A stretch of DNA of 14,496 bases from Pseudomonadota bacterium. GTDB lineage: Bacteria > Pseudomonadota > Alphaproteobacteria > Acetobacterales > Acetobacteraceae. The position numbers and the translations under genes were made by a program. Numbering within the stretch: the first letter of the stretch is position 1; every line of letters begins with the position of its first letter. Positions 1 to 7,715 of this stretch are shown here, piece by piece. Below the pieces are notes generated by a model that was given only the letters and a program-made list of their open reading frames with translations, ran no database searches and was not told the origin of the DNA. The stretch covers positions 1 to 14,496 of the forward strand of contig JAJZVE010000042.1 of assembly GCA_021845835.1 (NCBI GenBank), given 5' to 3'.

Positions 1-118
1 CGCTGTTTCCGGAAACCGTCATACTCGGCGAAACTGCGCTGCATCCAGGGCGATCCTCTCTGTCAAAGCCAGAGAATCATACCGAAACCTCATCGTAAAG
101 GACTTTTTCAGAGGTTCC
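1..118. mobile_element. Probable terminal remnant of an IS5-like insertion sequence (one end only)
   Basis: No intact gene is visible here. The stretch ends with GGACTTTTTCAGAGGTTCC (100-118) followed by TTAG (119-122). Read outward on the minus strand this is CTAA then GGAACCTCTGAAAAAGTCC. That layout resembles the terminal repeat of IS5-group elements, which insert at YTAR targets. A frame open from position 3 to a TAA at 96-98 could be the last 31 codons of an upstream transposase, but I do not recognise the peptide. Only one end is in the window, so neither the partner repeat nor the target duplication can be checked. The family assignment is by resemblance and is tentative. Confidence 0.3.
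5..16. repeat. Perfect 12-bp palindrome
   Basis: GTTTCCGGAAAC is its own reverse complement. It sits at the very left edge, inside the stretch that looks like an IS end. It could be a protein-binding site or chance; nothing else supports a role. Confidence 0.4.
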
Positions 119-161
119 TTAGTTCCGGCCCATATGTCCGACCTGCGGAACATTATTCTGC

Positions 162-190
162 TTGGCTTGGGTGCAGTCTAGGTTTATTGT
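162..190 (+). promoter_or_regulatory. Candidate sigma-70-like promoter for the CoA-transferase
   Basis: TTGGCT (162-167) and TATTGT (185-190) are 17 bp apart, each matching four of six bases of the -35 and -10 consensus. They lie about 80 bp before the GTG start at 269. The rest of 123-268 holds no recognisable gene, only two CATATG sites (131-136, 239-244). Alphaproteobacterial promoters are degenerate, so this is a candidate only. Confidence 0.25.
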
Positions 191-268
191 GGCCCACAAG
201 ACAAGCCTCAGAAGATCCCCTCAGGCGCAAAAAGGGGCATATGAGCCACGAGGTAGGGAGAAAACGGG

Positions 269-2635
269 GTGCCGGAGGCCCTTGCCGGAATACGCGTCCT
301 GGAATGCGGCGATCTGTGGGCAGCGAGCTATTGTGCTCGGCTATTCGCTGATCTCGGCGGCGATGTCACTAAAATCGTGCCCGAACACTACGCTCCGGCG
401 AATGAAGTTTTTGACCGTGCGGCCTGGAGTTTTCTCAATTTCGGCAAGCGGCGCGCGCTTGCTGCAGCGGATCCCTGTGGGATGCAAGGGTTCGATCTCT
501 GCATAGCAGGCTCTCTTGATTCTCACGCTCTGGCGACGCTTGAACGGGCACGGCCGGCGCCTATTGTCATTGACATGACGTGGTTCGGCCGGAGCGGCCC
601 TTATGGGGTCTTTCATGGCAGCGATCTCGTCTGCCGCGCGCTGGCCGGCCTCGTCCAGCCGGCCGGACCGGCGGAAGGGCCGCCTGTGGCGCTGCCGGAT
701 TTCCAGGCCGCGATCATCGGCGGCCTCGCCGCTTTCTCTGCGGCGCTCGCCGCGCTGCATGCGCAGGCGAAGGAGGAACGGTCGCGTCTTCTCGAAGTCA
801 GCGTGCATGAGGCGGCGATCGCGCTCGCCGAATTGCAGACCGCGGATTCCTGGATGCAGGGAATGCGCCAGCCCCGCATCGGGCGAAATCGCTTTGTTCC
901 AACTTATCCGCTTGGTATCTACCCCACCGCCGATGGCTGGATCGGCATCACGCTGGTGACGCCGGTGCAATGGAGCGTGTTTTGTATGCTGCTCGGGCTT
1001 GATGATCTGGCAACCGACCCGACGCTCGTCACCGGCGCCGAGCGCCTTGCCCAGGCGGCGCGGCTCGAAGCCCGCTTTCTGCCCAGGCTCGTGGAAAAGC
1101 CGGCCGCTCATTGGTTTGCTGAGGGCCGTGCACGACGATTGCCGATCGTGGTCGTGCCGACGCTTGCGGATTTGCTCGCCGATCCGGCCTTAGCCGCGCG
1201 CGGGGCGATCGTGCCAATTGACGCAAACGGCGCATCTATGCGCGCGCCCGGATCGCCGCTTCGCCTCCTCGGCACTCCCCCGCATCGGGGTGGCAACGTG
1301 CCTGAAATCACATCGGCGAAGAGGGACACGCGCATTCCGTCGTCGACCCCGTCCACCCATTCCGCGTCAAGCTTGGCGCGCCGAGACACGAGGATGCTCT
1401 CGGACATCACAATTATCGATCTCTCGATGGGCTGGGCCGGCCCGCTGGCAAGCCGTATGCTCGCCGATCTCGGGGCCGAGGTCATTAAGGTCGAGGCCTG
1501 CCGCTATCCCGATTGGTGGCGTGGCATCGACCATCGGCCTGCCGTTTTCGCTGAGCGACTCTATGAGAAGACTGGGCGATTCAACGCGCTGAACCGCAAC
1601 AAATGCGGCATCACGCTAGATCTCACGACCCCCGAAGGAGTCGCCGCGCTGAAAGACCTGGTCGCCAAGGCCGATGCCGTGGTGGAGAATTATGCTGCCG
1701 ACGTACTGCCAAAACTCGGGCTTGGTTATGACGCGCTCCGCGAAGCGAATCCGTCTCTGGTAATGCTCTCTATGTGCGCGTTTGGCGCGTCCAGCGCCTG
1801 GCATGATCTGCGCGCCTACGGCTCGACACTGGAGCAAGCTTCTGGTTTGCCGATGCTTCTCGGTGCTTCGGGTGAACCCCCGACGATGAACCATATCGCC
1901 TATGGCGATGCGATTGGCGGCCTGAACGGTGCGTGTGCCTTGCTGGCCGCGCTGCGCCATCGCGCCGTGACCGGGGAAGGGCAATGGATCGATCTTGCTC
2001 AGGTGGAATGCTTGTTGCCGCATCTAGCGCCTTGGCTGATCGCGGCCAGCACGGGGGTGGATGTTCCGTGCACGGCCAATCGTCATCCGGTGCATGCCCC
2101 GCAAGCCCTGGTCCGCTGTGCCGGCGAAGATGCGTGGCTCGCGGTGAGCGTTCTTGATACGCCGATGTGGCGAGCTTGCGCCGGCGTGATCGGGCGTCCC
2201 GATCTTATGTCGCTCGATCTGCACGAACGGCGCGCGCGCGAAGAAGAATTGGAAGCGGCGATTACCGCCTGGTCTACGACACAAAAAAGCGATGCAGCGA
2301 TGCGTGAATTGCAGCGCGCGGGCGTCGCCGCGGGTGTTGCGCTGGCGCCGTTCGATCTGTTTGACGACCCGCATCTTGTCGGCCGTGGTTTCTGGCAATG
2401 GGTCGAGCGGGCTTGGATTGGCCGTTTTCCGCAAGCCTCCGCACCGATCCGCGAGCACGGCGCGCCTCTGCCGGTGCGGATGCCCGCGCCCACATTGGGC
2501 GCGGACACGGCGGCGGTGCTGGCCGGGAAGCTTGGCTATGACGACATCTATCTCGCCGCGCTGGCGGCACGTGAGGTCATTGGCACGGAGGCATTGCCGC
2601 TGCGCCCGCGTATGAGGCGGGAGAATGCGCCGTGA
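269..2635 (+). CDS. Two-domain CaiB/BaiF (class III) CoA-transferase
   Basis: The 788-residue protein holds two tandem CaiB/BaiF CoA-transferase modules. Family members are usually about 400 residues, so this is a head-to-tail double. Module 1 begins with AGIRVLECGDLWAASYCARL and spans about residues 5-345. Module 2 spans about 376-780, with DITIIDLSMGWAGPLASRML, LADLGAEVIKVE, LNRNKCGITLDL and KLGLGYDALREANPSLVMLS. A Ser/Thr/Arg-rich linker (about 347-375) joins them. The family moves CoA between an acyl-CoA donor and a carboxylic acid through an active-site aspartate in a DVSxxDA motif (Asp169 of formyl-CoA transferase). Both modules have glutamate there: EVSVHEAA (E181) and DLAQVE (E580). 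Module 1 is shortened where module 2 has the NRNK/LDL stretch. The GTG start at 269 is chosen because GGGAG (256-260) lies 8 bp upstream. The GTG of the following ATPase remnant overlaps the stop. The function likely involves forming or exchanging a CoA thioester for the pathway encoded downstream; the substrate is unknown. Confidence 0.88.
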   Translation: MPEALAGIRVLECGDLWAASYCARLFADLGGDVTKIVPEHYAPANEVFDRAAWSFLNFGKRRALAAADPCGMQGFDLCIAGSLDSHALATLERARPAPIVIDMTWFGRSGPYGVFHGSDLVCRALAGLVQPAGPAEGPPVALPDFQAAIIGGLAAFSAALAALHAQAKEERSRLLEVSVHEAAIALAELQTADSWMQGMRQPRIGRNRFVPTYPLGIYPTADGWIGITLVTPVQWSVFCMLLGLDDLATDPTLVTGAERLAQAARLEARFLPRLVEKPAAHWFAEGRARRLPIVVVPTLADLLADPALAARGAIVPIDANGASMRAPGSPLRLLGTPPHRGGNVPEITSAKRDTRIPSSTPSTHSASSLARRDTRMLSDITIIDLSMGWAGPLASRMLADLGAEVIKVEACRYPDWWRGIDHRPAVFAERLYEKTGRFNALNRNKCGITLDLTTPEGVAALKDLVAKADAVVENYAADVLPKLGLGYDALREANPSLVMLSMCAFGASSAWHDLRAYGSTLEQASGLPMLLGASGEPPTMNHIAYGDAIGGLNGACALLAALRHRAVTGEGQWIDLAQVECLLPHLAPWLIAASTGVDVPCTANRHPVHAPQALVRCAGEDAWLAVSVLDTPMWRACAGVIGRPDLMSLDLHERRAREEELEAAITAWSTTQKSDAAMRELQRAGVAAGVALAPFDLFDDPHLVGRGFWQWVERAWIGRFPQASAPIREHGAPLPVRMPAPTLGADTAAVLAGKLGYDDIYLAALAAREVIGTEALPLRPRMRRENAP

Positions 2636-2868
2636 CATCGCCTGCGCTACTTTTGGTTGTCGGGCTTGGTGTCCGGCTCGGGTCGGTGGTGCAGACGCGG
2701 GATTAACGTTCGATATTGCGCCGGGCGACCTCGTCGGGCGGATTGGCAAGGGTGGTTGTGGGAAGGTTCGGCTGGGGAGTGCGCTGTTGGGGTGTCCCAC
2801 CGCCGCACGCGTATCTCGAAGAGCAGGCGCTGTTCGATGGGCGCGACCTCGCAGCATGAGATAAGGCG
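2632..2868 (+). pseudogene. Degenerate ABC transporter ATPase remnant (DppF/OppF type)
   Basis: Pieces of an ABC ATPase N-terminus appear in successive frames. A GTG at 2632 overlaps the TGA of the CoA-transferase and opens TSPALLLVVGLGVRLGS, resembling the first strand of these ATPases, but it stops at a TAA near 2704. In another frame GLTFDIAPGDLVGRIGKGGC then GKVRLGSALLG matches the Walker A region, where intact members read GESGxGKS/T. The serine/threonine after the lysine is replaced by valine. A third frame gives ALFDGRDLAA followed by a stop, matching the strand after Walker A. No Q-loop, signature or Walker B follows. At least two frameshifts and lost residues make function unlikely. 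The coupled start implies the operon once carried a further ATPase directly after the transferase. It resembles the 4128 gene more than the 3073 gene. Confidence 0.65.
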
Positions 2869-3072
2869 GGCTGACTGTACGTCTGGAGGAGTTGAGGGCA
2901 TGACAATATTTTGTTCGAGCGCGACTTGGCGCTCATCAGACAATGTATTATCATGATAAGCGCCGTCCTTCGCTTCCCTTTTCTGTCTCTTCCCATTCGC
3001 GCGATCACGTATGATCGGGGTCTGACGCTCTAACGTGGTGGTCGCCGCTACCGAAATTGCCACTGACAAAGC
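2869..3072. other. Non-coding gap before the ABC importer
   Basis: About 200 bp with no supported gene. It begins with decayed sequence after the ATPase remnant. It contains a small hairpin (GAGCGC 2917-2922, GCGCTC 2929-2934) and an AT-rich patch with the palindrome at 2948-2959. It ends in the first copy of a short direct repeat next to the 3073 start codon. It probably holds the promoter of the importer operon. Confidence 0.5.
2946..2959 (+). promoter_or_regulatory. Candidate -10 element overlapped by a 12-bp palindromic operator
   Basis: TATTAT (2946-2951) matches five of six bases of the -10 consensus. TTATCATGATAA (2948-2959) is a perfect 12-bp palindrome that overlaps it. TTGGCG (2926-2931) is the best nearby -35 but is spaced only 14 bp away, so the promoter is weakly supported. 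A dimeric repressor site over a -10 is a plausible reading, not a demonstrated one. Confidence 0.3.
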
Positions 3073-3092
3073 ATGAAAATTGCCATCGACAA
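3054..3092. repeat. Imperfect 16-bp direct repeat around the ATPase start codon
   Basis: AAATTGCCACTGACAA (3054-3069) and AAATTGCCATCGACAA (3077-3092) match at 14 of 16 bases, offset by 23 bp. The annotated ATG at 3073 lies between the copies. It may be a recent local duplication or a pair of regulator sites. It casts doubt on the upstream start and leaves the ATG at 3103 as an alternative. Confidence 0.55.
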
Positions 3093-4131
3093 TTCTGCTG
3101 CGATGACGACAGAGCCGCCCGTAGCGAAAATCGGCGCCGCGCGTAGCGGCCTTCTCGATGTCATTGGTCTTTCGGTCGCTTTCCGGACGTCTCGCGGAGA
3201 TATTCCGGTCATAAGGGACGTCGGTTTCACTATCGCCGCGGGTGAGCGGGTCGGCATTGTCGGCGAAAGCGGCTGTGGAAAAACAGTGGCGGGCCTGTCT
3301 CTGTTGCGTCTGTTGCCGGCGCGTTCGACGCGACTCTCAGGGCGGATTATCTTCGGCGGCCGCGACCTCCTGACGTTTTCGGCCCGACAGATGCGCGCCG
3401 TGCGCGGGCGCGAGATCGGCATGATCTTCCAGGAGCCGATGAGTGCGCTCGATCCGGTCTTCACCGTGGGCGACCAGATAAGCGAGGCTTATCGCACGCA
3501 TTTTCCGACGACCCGCAAAGAAGGACGCGAACGCGCGATCGCCGCGCTCGCCAGCGTCGGCATTCCCGCGCCGGAGCGCCGTTGCGATGACTATCCGCAT
3601 CAATTGTCCGGCGGCATGCGCCAGCGGGTCATGATCGCGATGGCGCTGATCTGCGAGCCGAAACTACTGATCGCCGACGAACCGACGACGGCGCTCGACG
3701 TTACGGTGCAGGCCCAGATCATCGATCTGCTGTGCCGCCTCAGCGATCGCACTGGAACAGCTATGATGTTCATCACCCACGACCTCGGCGCGGTCGCCGA
3801 GACCTGCACACGCATGATCACCATGTATGCCGGCGAGATCGTTGAGGACGCACCGGTGGACGAGGTTCTCGTCAGGCCGCGCCATCCCTACACGTCGGGG
3901 CTTTTGCTCTCGCTTCCCGGCCTCGCCGCACGTCACAGCGTGCTGCGGTCGATTCCCGGTCTTGTACCGCCGCCGCAGGCGATGCCGAAAGGCTGCCGCT
4001 TCCAGCCACGTTGCAGCCATGCCTTAGATGGCTGTGCGGAACCGCAATCATTGACCAGGCTTTCGCCCTCGCATCGCGCCCGCTGCGGGCGCGCGCGGGA
4101 GATCGCCCTCCCCGGCGCGGTGAACCCGTGA
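3073..4131 (+). CDS. ABC importer ATP-binding protein, DppD/OppD type (dipeptide/oligopeptide/nickel family)
   Basis: A 352-residue cytoplasmic ATPase that would power uptake with its partner at 4128. All ABC motifs are present: Walker A GESGCGKT (K70), Q-loop [11 protein letters not shown], signature LSGGMRQR (from residue 178), Walker [13 protein letters not shown] (D202, E203) and the switch histidine in ITHD (H236). After the core come [11 protein letters not shown] and a cysteine-bearing tail ([14 protein letters not shown]), the C-terminal extension typical of oligopeptide/dipeptide transporter ATPases. The N-terminus has about 25 extra residues before the first strand. No good ribosome binding site precedes the ATG at 3073 or the in-frame ATG at 3103, so the start is uncertain. 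The stop overlaps the GTG start of the next ATPase, suggesting coupled translation. The substrate is not readable from the ATPase. Confidence 0.92.
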   Translation: MKIAIDNSAAMTTEPPVAKIGAARSGLLDVIGLSVAFRTSRGDIPVIRDVGFTIAAGERVGIVGESGCGKTVAGLSLLRLLPARSTRLSGRIIFGGRDLLTFSARQMRAVRGREIGMIFQEPMSALDPVFTVGDQISEAYRTHFPTTRKEGRERAIAALASVGIPAPERRCDDYPHQLSGGMRQRVMIAMALICEPKLLIADEPTTALDVTVQAQIIDLLCRLSDRTGTAMMFITHDLGAVAETCTRMITMYAGEIVEDAPVDEVLVRPRHPYTSGLLLSLPGLAARHSVLRSIPGLVPPPQAMPKGCRFQPRCSHALDGCAEPQSLTRLSPSHRARCGRAREIALPGAVNP

Positions 4132-5192
4132 CGGTCGTTTCTGGCCCGGCATCGCTCCCCGGTGACCAGCGGCCGGTGATTTCGGTCCGCGACCTGCGCG
4201 TTCAGTTTCATACACGAGGCGGTAGCGACACCGTCAAGGCGGTCGACGGCGTCGATTTCGACGTGTGGTCCGGCGAGACGTTGGGTATCATCGGCGAATC
4301 CGGATCTGGCAAGACCACGCTTGGACGCGCGCTCGTGTCGCTGATCACGCCGAACACCGGGCGGATCCTCCACGACGGCATTGATCCGACAACCCTGCGC
4401 GGCGCACGGTTCCGCGCCCACCGCCGTGACTACCAAATCGTGTTCCAGGATCCGAATGCCGCGCTCAACCCGCGCATGACGATCTTCGACAGCGTGATCG
4501 AACCAGCGGTGATCGCTAGGATTGGCGATGGTGGCTCACGCCACAGGGACGGGCTGGCCATGCTCACCCGCATTGGACTGGGGCAGGAACTGGCCGGCCG
4601 CTATCCGCACCAGATCTCCGGTGGGCAGAAGCAGCGTGTCAACATCGCGCGCGTGCTAATGCTGCGGCCGAAGGTGATTGTCTGCGACGAGGTGGTGGCA
4701 GCGCTCGATGTCTCCATTCGCGGCGATATCCTCAACCTGTTTGCCGACCTACAGCGCGAGTTCAGGTTGACCTACGTCTTCATCACTCACGACATAGCAG
4801 TCGTGTCGCATATCTCAGACCGTATAGCGGTGACTTATCTTGGCAAGCTGATGGAACTCGGTCCAGCGGAAGCGGTGATCGGACGGCCGCTGCATCCGTA
4901 TACCCGCGCATTACTCTCCGCAGAGCCGCGGCCGTTGCCCACGGCCTTGCGGTCGAACCGCCGGATCGTGCTGGAGGGCGAGATCCCGAGCCCGATCGCG
5001 CCCCCCTCTGGCTGCCGCTTCCGCACCCGTTGTCCGGTCGTGCAGCCCCGCTGCGCCGACGACATGCCCGCCTGGCGAGAAATCGAACCCGGGCATTGGG
5101 CAGCTTGCCATTTCGCGCAAGCGGCAGAGGCGCTACCACGCAAGATCACCCTCCCCAAAAGCGCCGTAACCATAATCGGAAACCAAGAATGA
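4128..5192 (+). CDS. ABC importer ATP-binding protein, DppF/OppF type (dipeptide/oligopeptide/nickel family)
   Basis: The second ATPase of the importer, 354 residues from the GTG at 4128. The frame is open further upstream (to an ATG at 4011), but that part overlaps the previous gene and has no family similarity. The GTG overlaps the previous TGA, and PVISVRDLRVQFHTRGG follows as expected for the N-terminal strand. Motifs are Walker A GESGSGKT (K62), Q-loop IVFQDPNAALNPR, signature ISGGQKQRVNIAR, Walker B VIVCDE (D187, E188) and ITHD (H221). The C-terminal extension has LHPYTRALLSAEP and CRFRTRCPVVQPRC, as in DppF. The stretch after Walker B reads DEVVAALD, where the family normally has DEPxSALD, so the usual proline and serine are missing. 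The catalytic glutamate is kept, so it is probably active. Its stop overlaps the start of the binding protein (ATGA). Confidence 0.92.
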   Translation: MTVVSGPASLPGDQRPVISVRDLRVQFHTRGGSDTVKAVDGVDFDVWSGETLGIIGESGSGKTTLGRALVSLITPNTGRILHDGIDPTTLRGARFRAHRRDYQIVFQDPNAALNPRMTIFDSVIEPAVIARIGDGGSRHRDGLAMLTRIGLGQELAGRYPHQISGGQKQRVNIARVLMLRPKVIVCDEVVAALDVSIRGDILNLFADLQREFRLTYVFITHDIAVVSHISDRIAVTYLGKLMELGPAEAVIGRPLHPYTRALLSAEPRPLPTALRSNRRIVLEGEIPSPIAPPSGCRFRTRCPVVQPRCADDMPAWREIEPGHWAACHFAQAAEALPRKITLPKSAVTIIGNQE

Positions 5193-6742
5193 CCCATTCC
5201 CCAATCGCCGCGCCGAGCAGGCGTGATCTTCTTTTACTCGCCGGCAGCGTTGCCTTCGCAGGCATGGGCGGCAGCCCGCCGGCTTGGGCGGAGGAGGCGG
5301 CGAAGAAGGGCGGCGTTCTCAAGGTCGCAGCCCCCACCAATCCCTCGTCGCTGGACCCCGCCACCGGCGGCTCGGGCGCTGATCACAGCGTGTTGTGGAC
5401 CATGTACGACACCCTGGTGGAGTGGGATTACGCAACATTGAAGCCGAAGCCTGGCCTCGCCAGATGGTCCTATCCCAACCCGGAGACCATGGTGCTCGAC
5501 ATCACGCCAGGGGTTGCGTTCCACGACGGCACCGCCCTCGATGCCGCAGCGGTCAAGTTCAATCTCGACCGCAACCGACAGGATGCGCGCTCCAACATCA
5601 AGGCCGATCTGACCAGCGTCGCCGGGGTCGAGATCAGCGGGCCGCTGCGGGTCACGCTGCGCCTGAAGAATCCCGATAGCGCCCTACCGGCGATCCTTTC
5701 CGACCGCGCTGGCATGATGGCTTCCCCCACCAATCTTACGGCGCTTGGTGTCGAAACCAACCGAAAACCGATTGGTGCAGGCCCCTGGAAATTCGTAAGC
5801 TGGGCCGACAATGAGAGCGTGGTGGTCACCCGCAACGACCATTACTGGCGCCCCGGTCGTCCCTATCTCGACGGTATCGAATTCGCGATCATCCCGGAAG
5901 CCGCGACCGCGCTACGGTCGGTCATCGCCGGCGAAAAAGAAATGGCGTTTTCGCTGCCGGCACGGCTCAAGCCGCTCATCGACCGCTCCCGGCAATTACA
6001 GGTCGTCGCCGCGCCGACGCTCTACTGCATCCAGCTCTATTTCAACTATGCCCGGGCGCCCCTCAATGACGTCAAAATCCGCCAGGCGATCAATTTCGCG
6101 ATCAACCGCGAAGCCTTCGTGAAAGCCACCATGGGTGGGCTCGGTGAAGTCGCGACCATGACGCTGCCGAGTTCGCACTGGGCCTATGACAAATCCGTGT
6201 CTACACTTTATCCGCACGATCCCGAAAAGGCGCGCCTCCTGCTCTCCAAGGCGGGTTTTGCAAACGGTGTCGAACTCACCATCGGCAGCTACAACGACCA
6301 AGATTCGGTACAACGCAGTGAGGTGTTACAGGCAGCGCTCGGCGAAGCCGGAATTCGCCTGAAGTTCACTCGCGGTACTATTGCGGAGATCAGCGCCCAA
6401 TTCTTTGGCACCGAAAAGAAATTTGATATGCTGCTCTCGGCATGGACCGGCCGACCCGACCCGAGTATGACCTACGCACTCGGCTTCGACAAAGACGCTT
6501 ACTACAATGCCGGACGTGAATGCGCGCCAGAACTCTCGCAATTGATCCAGAAAAGTCGCGAAAGTGAGGATCTTGCCATGCGTGCCGCCGTGTTCGCGAA
6601 GATCCAGCGCTTCGTGATGGAGAATGCTCTCTCGGCGCCGATCGCCTTCCAGTACGAACTCGACGCGCTCGCCGCGAAGGTCAGGGGCTACACGCCCGAC
6701 CTACTCGGCAAGCCGAAATTCGAAAATATGTCGTTCGGGTAA
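5189..6742 (+). CDS. ABC transporter substrate-binding protein, family 5 (SBP_bac_5), Tat-exported
   Basis: A 517-residue periplasmic solute-binding protein from the ATG at 5189, which overlaps the TGA of the ATPase (ATGA). The frame extends upstream, but only this start places an export signal at the N-terminus. Residues 10-17 are SRRDLLLL, a twin-arginine motif, followed by a hydrophobic stretch and a likely cleavage after AWA (residue 34). The mature part starts KKGGVLKVAAPTNPSSLDPA, the usual opening of family-5 proteins. Other family stretches are LVEWDYATLKPKPGLA, VAFHDGTALDAAAVKFNLDR, PIGAGPWKFVSW and DVKIRQAINFAINREAF. Family members bind peptides, nickel, sugars, opines or other amphipathic solutes, so the class does not fix the ligand. 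Tat export suggests it folds before secretion. Its position next to CoA-activating genes suggests an organic-acid-like ligand, which is inference. Confidence 0.92.
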   Translation: MTHSPIAAPSRRDLLLLAGSVAFAGMGGSPPAWAEEAAKKGGVLKVAAPTNPSSLDPATGGSGADHSVLWTMYDTLVEWDYATLKPKPGLARWSYPNPETMVLDITPGVAFHDGTALDAAAVKFNLDRNRQDARSNIKADLTSVAGVEISGPLRVTLRLKNPDSALPAILSDRAGMMASPTNLTALGVETNRKPIGAGPWKFVSWADNESVVVTRNDHYWRPGRPYLDGIEFAIIPEAATALRSVIAGEKEMAFSLPARLKPLIDRSRQLQVVAAPTLYCIQLYFNYARAPLNDVKIRQAINFAINREAFVKATMGGLGEVATMTLPSSHWAYDKSVSTLYPHDPEKARLLLSKAGFANGVELTIGSYNDQDSVQRSEVLQAALGEAGIRLKFTRGTIAEISAQFFGTEKKFDMLLSAWTGRPDPSMTYALGFDKDAYYNAGRECAPELSQLIQKSRESEDLAMRAAVFAKIQRFVMENALSAPIAFQYELDALAAKVRGYTPDLLGKPKFENMSFG

Positions 6743-6760
6743 GCCGGGCACAGGCAAGAG

Positions 6761-7714
6761 ATGTCGCCTTCTCGGAAGTCTCGAGTTGTCGTGCGGCGAT
6801 TGCTTCAGGCCGTGCCGGTGATCCTGCTTGCGACCTTCATCGTGTTTGCCTTGCTCAAGCTGGTTCCGGGCGATGTCGCGGTGACGCTCGCCGGCGACAA
6901 TGCGTCGGATGCTCGAATCGCGGAGATCCGCCATCTCTACGGGCTCGACAGGCCATTCGCCGTGCAATACGTTGCCTGGCTGTGGAAGGCCGCGCACGGC
7001 AATCTGTCCGTCTCGCTGATTTCAAGCGAGCCGGTGCGAACCTCGATCCTGCGCTGTTTCCCGCATACGCTTCTGATCGTCGCGCTCGCCATGGCGATGG
7101 CTTTGGCGCTGGGCATTCCGCTTGGTGTCGCGGCCGCTAGCCGCGAGGGCGGCTGGGTTGACGGCGCGGTCATGACCGTCGCCTCTCTCGGTGTCGCGGT
7201 GCCGAATTTTTGGCTCGGCATGCTGCTTGTAGCGATATTCGCGCTCGACCTCAATTGGCTGCCGGCAACCGGCGCTGTCGCGCTTGGGGACAGCGTGCGC
7301 GGCGCGTTCAGCCATGCGCTTCTGCCGGCCTGTGCGCTTGCCGCCGGTGGCATCGCCGAGGTAGCGCGCCAGCTCCGTGCGTCGCTGGCCGAAATATTGT
7401 CTTCGCAGCAGGTGCGCACGCTGCACGCGAAGGGCCTATCGCCGGCGGCGATCTTGTGGCGGCACGGCCTCAAGAATGTTAGTGTCAACTTGCTTACCGT
7501 GGTCAGCCTGCTGTTCAACCGTATGCTCGCCGCGACCGTCGTCGTTGAAGCTGTCTTCGCTATTCCTGGCATGGGCAGCCTGATCGTCAACGCCGCGATC
7601 CATCGCGATTTTCCGGTAGTGCAGGGCGTGGTGTTCGCGATGGTCATCGTGGTCGTGCTGATCAATCTGATGACTGATATCCTCTACACCGTTCTCGATC
7701 CGAGGATCGCCTGA
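6761..7714 (+). CDS. ABC importer permease, DppB type
   Basis: A 317-residue inner-membrane permease. The first membrane segment is about residues 14-36 (LLQAVPVILLATFIVFALL). It is followed by a periplasmic loop with the family stretch IRHLYGLDRPFAVQYVAWL. Further hydrophobic segments lie near 103-126, 136-163, 187-199, 241-266 and 285-305, giving about six in all. The cytoplasmic coupling loop is LHAKGLSPAAILWRHGLKN (about 221-239), the EAA motif that docks on the ATPases. VEAVFAIPGMGSL and YTVLDPRI are typical of DppB. The start lies 18 bp after the binding-protein stop, with only a weak purine run (AAGAG) before it, so translation may be partly coupled. It pairs with the permease at 7716. 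Confidence 0.93.
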   Translation: MSPSRKSRVVVRRLLQAVPVILLATFIVFALLKLVPGDVAVTLAGDNASDARIAEIRHLYGLDRPFAVQYVAWLWKAAHGNLSVSLISSEPVRTSILRCFPHTLLIVALAMAMALALGIPLGVAAASREGGWVDGAVMTVASLGVAVPNFWLGMLLVAIFALDLNWLPATGAVALGDSVRGAFSHALLPACALAAGGIAEVARQLRASLAEILSSQQVRTLHAKGLSPAAILWRHGLKNVSVNLLTVVSLLFNRMLAATVVVEAVFAIPGMGSLIVNAAIHRDFPVVQGVVFAMVIVVVLINLMTDILYTVLDPRIA

Positions 7715-7715
7715 C

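Noticed and set aside
162..190. Sigma-54 promoter (GG-N10-GC) upstream of the CoA-transferase
   Set aside because: The GG and GC near 164-174 are 7 bases apart, not 10.
162..506. 114-residue plus-strand frame at the left end
   Set aside because: It overlaps the start of the CoA-transferase in another frame, lacks a ribosome binding site and shows no family pattern.
2024..2857. 277-residue minus-strand frame across the end of the CoA-transferase
   Set aside because: It is antisense to conserved transferase sequence, rich in Arg/Ala/Pro, and without recognisable motifs.
4011..4127. Upstream extension of the second ATPase to ATG 4011
   Set aside because: It overlaps the first ATPase by 117 bp, has no family similarity, and a GTG at 4128 overlapping the upstream stop fits the N-terminus of the family.
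5030..5188. Upstream extension of the binding protein to ATG 5030
   Set aside because: It would bury the twin-arginine signal 53 residues inside the protein; the ATG at 5189 places it at the N-terminus.
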